Shown here piece by piece: positions 1 through 4,730 of a stretch of 5,558 nt of DNA (within the stretch, counting starts at the first letter, position 1; every line of letters begins with the position of its first letter). The stretch is from an uncultured Ruminococcus sp. (GTDB lineage: Bacteria; Bacillota; Clostridia; Oscillospirales; Ruminococcaceae). The notes under the pieces are model-generated. The model had not been told where the DNA came from. It did no database searches and worked only from the letters and a program-made list of their open reading frames with translations. The position numbers and the translations under genes are program-made. The stretch is taken from the NCBI GenBank assembly GCA_947177375.1, contig CAMWUF010000089.1, forward strand, positions 1 to 5,558, in the 5' to 3' direction.

Positions 1-87
1 GCTTTTAACAGTTAAAACAATTCTATAAAAACTTAGAAATAGGGAAAAAATTTTATAAGAAAGCGAGGTGACAACCTTTATTGACAC

Positions 88-116
88 TTTACAAAGTAAA
101 TTTTTTATGTTATACT
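88..116 (+). promoter_or_regulatory. Extended -10 sigma-A promoter for the left-end RNA
   Basis: The -35 box TTTACA (88-93) and -10 box TATACT (111-116) are separated by 17 bases, and a TG dinucleotide at 108-109 gives the extended -10 form TGnTATACT. Transcription should start near 122-124. A better-looking TTGACA at 81-86 lies 24 bases from the same -10 box, which is too far, so I treat it as a decoy. A short inverted repeat, AGGT/ACCT with a 4-base loop (66-77), lies just upstream and could be chance or an operator. No protein gene starts within 250 bases downstream, so the direct product is probably RNA or a long leader. Confidence 0.6.
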
Positions 117-121
117 ATTCT

Positions 122-373
122 TGTCTTGTTGGTCTGGGGGCAGTGGCATAATGCAAAGTGCGGTAACCAAGCACATTTTCATTTTGGTACAGCAGAAATG
201 CTGGAATCGCAGAAAAGACACAAACATGTTATCTGCGATATGTACCCGTACGTTAGCGGGGAATTTACGCCTTTGGAGTGTCATACCAAACGTGAGTAGA
301 GGATAGCTTGTTATCTCAAAAACGGACACGTTGAACAAGGAATGAAACATAAAAGTTTGTTTTATTACTTTTT
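122..373 (+). ncRNA. Candidate structured noncoding RNA or long structured leader
   Basis: Downstream of the promoter GC content rises: 29 of 60 bases in 241-300, against 12 of 60 in 1-60. Many helices can be drawn: GTGC/GCAC (158-161/171-174); CAGCA/TGCTG closed by a GAAA tetraloop (190-203); an 8-bp ATCGCAGA/TCTGCGAT stem (206-213/232-239); CCCG/CGGG (245-248/257-260); TTTGG/CCAAA (272-276/286-290); AACGTG/CACGTT (289-294/327-332) enclosing a GATA/TATC hairpin (302-315); and a possible closing helix CTTGTT/AACAAG (125-130/334-339). Some are mutually exclusive. I do not recognise a named family: no tmRNA, SRP, RNase P or common riboswitch core is visible. A 6S-like RNA or the clostridial raiA-motif RNA are possibilities only. 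It may act in trans, or as the leader of the TM2 gene at 399. Confidence 0.5.
341..373 (+). terminator. AU-rich hairpin with T-run, possible terminator of the left-end RNA
   Basis: A 9-bp stem (341-349 with 358-366, including one G-U pair) has an 8-base loop and is followed by ACTTTTT (367-373). The stem is almost all A-U pairs, so termination would be weak or partial. Partial read-through would carry transcription into the zinc-ribbon/TM2 gene at 399, which has no clear promoter of its own. Confidence 0.4.
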
Positions 374-398
374 ATAAGTTTTCAGTAACGGATTTTTT

Positions 399-830
399 AT
401 GACTTGTACACATTGTGGTGCAGCATTAACAGATGAAACAGTTTGCCCTTATTGTCGTTGCCGTGTAGAAATACCACCCCCCACACCCACAGCATTTAAC
501 CCAAATAATCCAATGCAACCTGTTAATAATAGAAATATCTATCAAAATTCAGCTCCTGTTAAAAATAATTTTTCGCAACTCCCTGCACAAGCAAGACCAA
601 TGCCCCCTAATCATGTATCTACGCCATCTCATTATAAAACACCTGCAATTTTACTATGTTTATTAGGCTTTATTGGGCTTAGCGGACTGCATAGATTTTA
701 TACTGGAAAAATCGGTACAGGATTGTTATATTTATTTACAGGTGGATTTTTTGGGATTGGAACGATTATAGATTTAGTTTTAATTCTAGTAAATCATTTT
801 GATGATAAAAATGGCAATCGTTTAGTGTAA
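399..830 (+). CDS. Zinc-ribbon and TM2-domain membrane protein
   Basis: This 143-residue protein has three parts. The N-terminus is a zinc-ribbon with CxxC pairs at Cys3/Cys6 and Cys16/Cys19, plus an extra Cys21. Residues 26-78 form a proline- and asparagine-rich linker that is likely disordered. Residues 80-135 form a TM2 domain: two membrane helices (about 82-97 and 107-131), with the family pattern G-x-H-R-F-Y-x-G around 96-103 and a conserved Asp at 125 in the second helix. The family is widespread but has no agreed biochemical role; the zinc ribbon probably lies in the cytoplasm as a binding module. The ATG is chosen because zinc-ribbon proteins of this kind begin M-x-C-x-x-C. The upstream sequence has only a poor Shine-Dalgarno match (AACGGA, 387-392), which suggests low expression or another initiation mode. 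Transcription may come by read-through from the promoter at 88-116. The coding sequence is very AT-rich. Confidence 0.85.
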   Translation: MTCTHCGAALTDETVCPYCRCRVEIPPPTPTAFNPNNPMQPVNNRNIYQNSAPVKNNFSQLPAQARPMPPNHVSTPSHYKTPAILLCLLGFIGLSGLHRFYTGKIGTGLLYLFTGGFFGIGTIIDLVLILVNHFDDKNGNRLV

Positions 831-843
831 ATTTTTTAATTCG

Positions 844-879
844 GGGCAGAATATAGCATTCTGCTCTGAAAAAATTTTT
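844..879 (+). terminator. Possible terminator after the TM2 gene
   Basis: GGGCAGAAT (844-852) pairs with ATTCTGCTC (858-866) across a 5-base loop, a 9-bp stem with one G-U pair. Further pairing is possible between the T-run at 832-837 and the A-run at 869-874. TTTTT follows at 875-879. The T-run is displaced from the GC part of the stem, so the terminator is plausible but not classical. It lies between the TM2 stop codon and the tRNA promoter. Confidence 0.4.
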
Positions 880-889
880 GAAAAAACAC

Positions 890-918
890 TTGACAAATTT
901 TTAAAAATATGCTATAAT
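890..918 (+). promoter_or_regulatory. Perfect consensus sigma-A promoter of tRNA-Thr
   Basis: TTGACA (890-895) and TATAAT (913-918) match both consensus boxes exactly, with the optimal 17-base spacing (896-912). The start point should fall near 925, giving a leader of about 18 bases before the mature tRNA. Such promoter strength fits a stable RNA gene. It may also supply the EAL gene by read-through. Confidence 0.9.
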
Positions 919-942
919 ATACAAGGTTCGTGAATGCGAATT

Positions 943-1015
943 GCTGATGTGGCACAGTTGGTAGCGCAACGCCTTGGTAAGGCGTAGGTCACCGGTTCAA
1001 ATCCGGTCATCAGCT
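943..1015 (+). tRNA. tRNA-Thr (anticodon GGU)
   Basis: The full cloverleaf is visible. The acceptor stem is GCTGATG (943-949) with CATCAGC (1008-1014), a 7-bp perfect match. The anticodon stem ACGCC/GGCGT (969-973/981-985) encloses the loop TTGGTAA, which places anticodon GGT at 976-978, reading ACC and ACU threonine codons. The T-arm is ACCGG/CCGGT around TTCAAAT. The discriminator is T1015, and CCA is not encoded, so the tail must be added after transcription. The gene stands alone between its own promoter and terminator. Confidence 0.97.
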
Positions 1016-1018
1016 TGG

Positions 1019-1046
1019 AAAAAGCCTGTAGCAATACAGGCTTTTT
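1019..1046 (+). terminator. Intrinsic terminator after tRNA-Thr
   Basis: A perfect 12-bp stem (1019-1030 with 1035-1046) is closed by a GCAA tetraloop of the GNRA type. The stem has a GCCTGTA core, an A-run on the 5' side and a T-run on the 3' side. It starts 3 bases after the tRNA. The symmetrical A/T flanks would let it work in both directions. It also lies in front of the EAL gene, so any transcript from the tRNA promoter must pass it to reach that gene. Confidence 0.9.
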
Positions 1047-1075
1047 GTTATATATTCATGAGGAGTTGAAATTAC

Positions 1076-2266
1076 ATGAAACAAAATATTTTAAAAGCAA
1101 TGGAAACAGGAGAATTACAGGCTTTTTATCAACCTCAGTATGACGCAATATCAGGAAAAATTGTCAGTGCAGAAGCACTTGTAAGATGGATAACATCAGA
1201 TAATAAAATCATTCCGCCAGATAAGTTTATTCCAGATGCTGAAACAAAAGGCTATGTAACAGAAATTGATTGGTACATGACAGAACAAGTTTGCCAAATG
1301 CTTGCTACGCAAAAACAAAATCATGAAAAGCAATTCCCAATTGCAATTAATTTTTCCAGATATCATATTCAAGAATCAGATTTTACAGAAAAATTATGTG
1401 CAATTGCAGATAAATATGCGATTCCGCATGCATTGCTGGAAGTAGAAATTACAGAGTCTGCTATGGTAAACGAAGAAGCTAAAATTTTAAATTGGCTGAA
1501 TTCTGTTAGAAATGCGGGATTTACGATTGCAATTGATGATTTTGGCAGTGGTCTTTCTTCGCTCCAGTTTGTCAAGGATATGCCAGCTGATATTTTAAAA
1601 ATTGACAAGTCTTTACTAAGTCATAATTGCGAAAACGAAAAAGAACGAGTTGTATTAGAAAGCATTTTTTATTTTGCCAATAGATTACATATGATAACGA
1701 TTGCAGAAGGTGTTGAAACAAAAGAACAACTCCAATTTTTACGCACTTGTGATTGCAAAAAAATTCAGGGCTATTTATTCGCAAAGCCTATGTCAAAATC
1801 AGATTATCTTGCGATTTGCAAAAATTCTCAATCTGTTGAAAATACAGAAGATATTTTAAACATGCAAACACCAGCAAGTGCAATGAATTTGCTAATGCGT
1901 GTGCTTTTCCAAAAATATCCTCTTGTGATTTTTTCTAATTTAACTAGAAATAGTTATTACATGATGGCTTACGAAGACTTCACAGCAACGTCTTGTCCTT
2001 CCACAGGCATTTTTGAAGAATTAATTATTCATGGTGCAAGTTCTATGCACCCTGATGACCAACAAATTTTTGCTCAGACATTTAATAGAAAAAATTTATT
2101 AAAAGCTTATGCGAATGGCGAATCTAAAATTAGACTTATTACGAGACAGCTTGGCGATGATGGGCAATATAGACCTGTTGAAACAACAGATTATTTTATT
2201 AAAACTTCTTCATCCGATGATGTTTTAGTGATTACACTATGCGAAAATTTGCCTTTAGAAAATTAA
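1076..2266 (+). CDS. EAL-domain c-di-GMP phosphodiesterase with C-terminal PAS-like region
   Basis: The EAL domain spans about residues 5-245 of 396 and should hydrolyse cyclic di-GMP to pGpG. The catalytic signature appears complete: the EAL triplet at 33-35 (in AEALVRW), Asn92 in NFS, ExTE at 124-127, the DDFGSG loop at 154-159, Lys175 in LKIDKS, EGVE at 211-214, and QGY at 231-233 with the downstream AKP. An active enzyme is therefore expected. Residues 255-396 form a second region resembling a PAS_3-type fold, with a HPDD segment near 326 and a later stretch of basic, DG-containing sequence. It may sense a ligand or mediate contacts. There is no GGDEF domain, signal peptide or membrane helix, so the protein is cytoplasmic. 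GAGGAG at 1060-1065 lies 10 bases before the ATG and fixes the start. The start codon follows the tRNA terminator by only 29 bases. The adjacent VWA gene does not suggest a partner. Confidence 0.9.
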   Translation: MKQNILKAMETGELQAFYQPQYDAISGKIVSAEALVRWITSDNKIIPPDKFIPDAETKGYVTEIDWYMTEQVCQMLATQKQNHEKQFPIAINFSRYHIQESDFTEKLCAIADKYAIPHALLEVEITESAMVNEEAKILNWLNSVRNAGFTIAIDDFGSGLSSLQFVKDMPADILKIDKSLLSHNCENEKERVVLESIFYFANRLHMITIAEGVETKEQLQFLRTCDCKKIQGYLFAKPMSKSDYLAICKNSQSVENTEDILNMQTPASAMNLLMRVLFQKYPLVIFSNLTRNSYYMMAYEDFTATSCPSTGIFEELIIHGASSMHPDDQQIFAQTFNRKNLLKAYANGESKIRLITRQLGDDGQYRPVETTDYFIKTSSSDDVLVITLCENLPLEN

Positions 2267-2272
2267 CTAAAG
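2253..2272 (+). terminator. Weak inverted repeat over the EAL stop codon
   Basis: CTTTAG (2253-2258) and CTAAAG (2267-2272) form a perfect 6-bp stem with an 8-base loop that contains the stop codon. The T-rich stretch ATATTTATATTTTT follows. The stem is short and AT-rich, so this is at best a weak terminator. No better terminator is visible between the EAL and VWA genes, and read-through into the VWA gene is possible. Confidence 0.25.
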
Positions 2273-2301
2273 CATATTTATATTTTTCACTTGTTGTATC
2301 A

Positions 2302-2330
2302 TTCAGATTCCAATCAGCATATGATATATT
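2302..2330 (+). promoter_or_regulatory. Candidate extended -10 promoter for the VWA gene
   Basis: The -10 box TATATT (2325-2330) is preceded by TG at 2322-2323 in the extended -10 arrangement. A weak -35 box, TTCAGA (2302-2307, 4 of 6 consensus), lies 17 bases upstream. Transcription would begin near 2337, about 30 bases before the VWA start codon. Confidence 0.45.
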
Positions 2331-2350
2331 GAGCCTACAAAACAAGGCTC
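2331..2350 (+). promoter_or_regulatory. Inverted repeat between promoter and VWA ribosome-binding site
   Basis: GAGCCT (2331-2336) and AGGCTC (2345-2350) are perfect inverted copies separated by 8 bases. They lie directly after the -10 box and just before the AAAGGA Shine-Dalgarno at 2353-2358. With a start point near 2337 only the right arm would be well inside the mRNA, so an operator for a dimeric regulator is more likely than an RNA hairpin. There is no T-run, so it is not a terminator. Confidence 0.35.
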
Positions 2351-2367
2351 AGAAAGGAATTGATTGA

Positions 2368-3753
2368 ATGGGCATTACTAATTCAAATAAAGAACTTAGC
2401 ACAATGCGTATTAACTGCAAGGATTCTTTTCAAGTGAAACTGTCTTTGACGGCAGCTCCTGATATCGAAACGAATCCCACTGATATTGTGCTGATTCTTG
2501 ACCGCTCTGGAAGCATGGCTGGAAACGCTCTTGCTAACTTGAAGATTGGTGCCAAAGCCTTTATTGATATTATTGCTGAAGCAACTGGTGGCATGAATGG
2601 ACAGATTGGCTCTGGCAGTCGCATTGCAGTTGTCAGCTTTGCCGACACTGCCACACAAGACACACAGCTCATTACTTCTGTTAGTGACCTGAAATCAGCA
2701 GTAGATGCTTTGACTGCTGATGGTGATACAAACCATGCAGATGCATTTACCAAAGCTTCTGAACTACTGACACCACCATCATCCAATGCAAAAGTAATGG
2801 TGATGTTTACTGACGGCAAGACTACTACAGGAGCTGACCCCAGTCCTGTTGCAGCTGCTGCCAGAACAGCAGGAACAATTATTTACTGCATTGGTCTGTC
2901 TGGTAATGACGGAATTGATGTAGATACACTGGAAGATTGGGCATCAAAGCCTGCTTCTTCTTATGTGGCAATTACGCCAGATGCTGCGGAACTGGAAGAA
3001 ATTTTTGCTGAACTGGCTCGTAATATTTCCAAACCAGGAGCTACAAATATTGTACTCACTGACAGAATATCCCCTTGTTTCAGAATTACTGCTGTGTCAA
3101 TGCCATCAAAGGGTACTGCAAGTCTGATAGATGCAACTTCAGTACAATGGAAGATTGATGAACTAGGTGTAAGCCAAAGCGAAGGAGCTGAACTGGAGTT
3201 CACAGTCAAGCATGTTGGTTCCTGCTCTGGCACTGTTGAGGTAAACGAATCTATTAGCTACAGTGATACAGAAGGCAACACTGTTACTTTTCCCTCTCCA
3301 AAGCTAGAAGTTGACTGTGATGTTGTTGTCAATCCTGAAACATGCCCAGAGCCTGTGGAGCTTTCTGTTGACGGTTGTGAGGACACAGTAGAACTTGATG
3401 CAGGCAAACTGGATATGGATTCGCTTGGGCGTATTGCAAAACTGGATATCACAGTAAGAAATGTATGCCCTAACAAACGAGTAGCATTGGCGGCAATTCT
3501 CACTGAAGTAGACTGTGAAGGAATTGAACACAAGCGAGGTCTAAAAACAATGGTTGTTCCTGCTCATACCAATGAAACATGCAGAGATGTAATTGTTCGG
3601 GGCATTAAATTTGTTCTGCCAGAGAGTCTGGATGTTTCAGGTGCAACATGCTCCATCTGCAATGAGCGGAATTTTAAGGCACGTTTTATTGCTCACTATA
3701 TTGACAATAATTTTGAATGCTGTGATAATATGGAAAATGGGTGCTGTAAATAA
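2368..3753 (+). CDS. VWA-domain protein with cysteine-rich C-terminal domain
   Basis: This 461-residue protein has a von Willebrand factor A domain at about 38-220. Its metal-ion-dependent adhesion site looks complete: D45-x-S47-x-S49 in DRSGSM, Thr121 in DGDTN and Asp149 in FTDGK. It should therefore bind a divalent metal and a protein partner. Residues 223-317 look like a beta-sandwich repeat of the DUF11 kind. Residues 318-461 form a cysteine-rich domain ending in two CC pairs (451-452, 459-460). Of 16 cysteines, 13 lie after residue 280. From memory, VWA proteins with this tail recur in Clostridia, but I know of no assigned function. There is no signal peptide, sortase motif or membrane helix, so export would need another route. 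AAAGGA at 2353-2358 supports the ATG over Met13. GC content is higher than in neighbouring genes (25 and 29 of 60 bases in two samples), and leucine is often CTG. The next genes converge on it, so it is probably monocistronic. Confidence 0.88.
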   Translation: MGITNSNKELSTMRINCKDSFQVKLSLTAAPDIETNPTDIVLILDRSGSMAGNALANLKIGAKAFIDIIAEATGGMNGQIGSGSRIAVVSFADTATQDTQLITSVSDLKSAVDALTADGDTNHADAFTKASELLTPPSSNAKVMVMFTDGKTTTGADPSPVAAAARTAGTIIYCIGLSGNDGIDVDTLEDWASKPASSYVAITPDAAELEEIFAELARNISKPGATNIVLTDRISPCFRITAVSMPSKGTASLIDATSVQWKIDELGVSQSEGAELEFTVKHVGSCSGTVEVNESISYSDTEGNTVTFPSPKLEVDCDVVVNPETCPEPVELSVDGCEDTVELDAGKLDMDSLGRIAKLDITVRNVCPNKRVALAAILTEVDCEGIEHKRGLKTMVVPAHTNETCRDVIVRGIKFVLPESLDVSGATCSICNERNFKARFIAHYIDNNFECCDNMENGCCK

Positions 3754-3757
3754 TGCA

Positions 3758-3792
3758 GTACTACCGAATGTCCCACTGTGACATTCGGGTAC
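3758..3792 (+). terminator. Strong hairpin after the VWA gene, without a T-run
   Basis: CCGAATGTC (3764-3772) pairs perfectly with GACATTCGG (3780-3788) across a 7-base loop. GTAC on each side (3758-3761, 3789-3792) extends the stem past a 2-base bulge, giving 13 bp in all. It starts 4 bases after the VWA stop codon, but no T-run follows on either strand. It may protect the mRNA 3' end or terminate with help from a factor. Two smaller AGCA/TGCT-type hairpins follow (3800-3810, 3831-3843), and a T-rich stretch begins at 3857. Confidence 0.45.
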
Positions 3793-3858
3793 ATAAGCAT
3801 GCTGATAGCAAATCATCGTACGAACTTTTGAGCATATTTTGCTAAAAAGACGTGCGTT

Positions 3859-4725
3859 TTATTTTTTTAAATTTTCTGTCAGAATATTGCTTAAATTTAC
3901 AAGTTCAGGCATTTTCAAAGCTTCTATTCTAATATTAGATAAAATATTCGCTTGTTCAAAAACAGATAACATATCTGCTTTTGGCATATGAAAATAATTT
4001 GCAAGCACACTACATAATTGTTTTCTACGCTGTGAAAAGCCTGTTTTTATGATTTTAAAAAATAAATTTTCATCTTGCACATGCCAATGCTGTTCTGGAT
4101 ATAATTCAATTTGAATTACCATAGAATCTACATTTGGTGCAGGCAAAAAACTCCCTCTTGTGACATCAAATAATTTTTTTGCTTGTCCATAGTAGGCTAC
4201 TGCCACTGTGACAGCTCCAGATTCCCGACTGCCAACAGGTGAACAAAGTCTTTGTCCAGCTTCTTGCTGTACCATAATTGTAATCGTTTTTATTGGTAAT
4301 TTTTCTTCCAGCAACCGCATAATTAAAGGCGAAGTAATATAATATGGCAAATTGGCACAAACGGCAACTTGCAAATTCTCAAATTCTTCAGAAATTATTT
4401 TTTTCAAATCAATTTTCATGGCATCGCCATGAATAATTTTAATATTATTAAAATCTACAAGTGTTTCTTCCAGAATTGGAAATAATTTATTATCTAATTC
4501 AATCGCAACGACTTTTTCAGCACGTTTTGCAAGTTCTGCTGTCAAAACGCCAACACCTGTGCCAATTTCTAAAATGCCAAAATTTTTTTTGGCATTACCT
4601 AATTCTGCAATTTTAGGACATACTGTCGGATTAATTAAAAAATTCTGCCCTAAAGCTTTAGAAACATGAAATCCATGCTTGCTCATAATTTGCTTAATAT
4701 AATTAATATCCGTTAATTCAGGCAT
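3859..4725 (-). CDS. rsmA: 16S rRNA (adenine-N6,N6)-dimethyltransferase RsmA/KsgA
   Basis: RsmA uses S-adenosylmethionine to dimethylate two adjacent adenosines in the 3'-terminal hairpin of 16S rRNA during 30S maturation. The 288-residue length is normal. The expected motifs occur in order: KALGQNFL at 23-30; the SAM-binding loop EIGTGVG at 53-59; acidic Glu76 ending the second strand; GDA at 100-102; the catalytic NLPYYI at 125-130; MVQQE at 151-155; FLPAPNVDS at 193-201; and an RRK segment near the C-terminus. The start is the ATG at 4725, with AAGGAG (4735-4740) 9 bases upstream. A longer in-frame reading to 4836 would add 37 residues that resemble no RsmA and would overlap the upstream gene. 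The Shine-Dalgarno sits within the last codons of the FAD gene, and only 5 bases separate the two, so they should be cotranscribed and probably translationally coupled. Confidence 0.96.
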   Translation of the reverse strand: MPELTDINYIKQIMSKHGFHVSKALGQNFLINPTVCPKIAELGNAKKNFGILEIGTGVGVLTAELAKRAEKVVAIELDNKLFPILEETLVDFNNIKIIHGDAMKIDLKKIISEEFENLQVAVCANLPYYITSPLIMRLLEEKLPIKTITIMVQQEAGQRLCSPVGSRESGAVTVAVAYYGQAKKLFDVTRGSFLPAPNVDSMVIQIELYPEQHWHVQDENLFFKIIKTGFSQRRKQLCSVLANYFHMPKADMLSVFEQANILSNIRIEALKMPELVNLSNILTENLKK

Positions 4726-4730
4726 GATTT

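Noticed and set aside
81..299. 72-residue reading frame from a TTG codon with GAGGTG upstream (65-70)
   Set aside because: It overlaps the promoter boxes, and its composition (many Cys, His and Trp, no domain) is unlike a natural protein. The same bases form good RNA helices.
122..340. c-di-GMP riboswitch, suggested by the EAL gene nearby
   Set aside because: The conserved cores of the class I and class II c-di-GMP riboswitches as I remember them are not visible, and the EAL gene is not directly downstream.
105..350. 81-residue minus-strand frame over the same region
   Set aside because: It has no ribosome-binding site and no recognisable motif, and it is antisense to the candidate RNA.
2383..3533. 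Several minus-strand frames of 75-129 residues inside the VWA gene
   Set aside because: They are shadows of a well-supported coding frame and have no ribosome-binding sites or domains.
3593..3781. 62-residue plus-strand frame overlapping the VWA 3' end
   Set aside because: It is an out-of-frame shadow with no Shine-Dalgarno, and it runs into the downstream hairpin.
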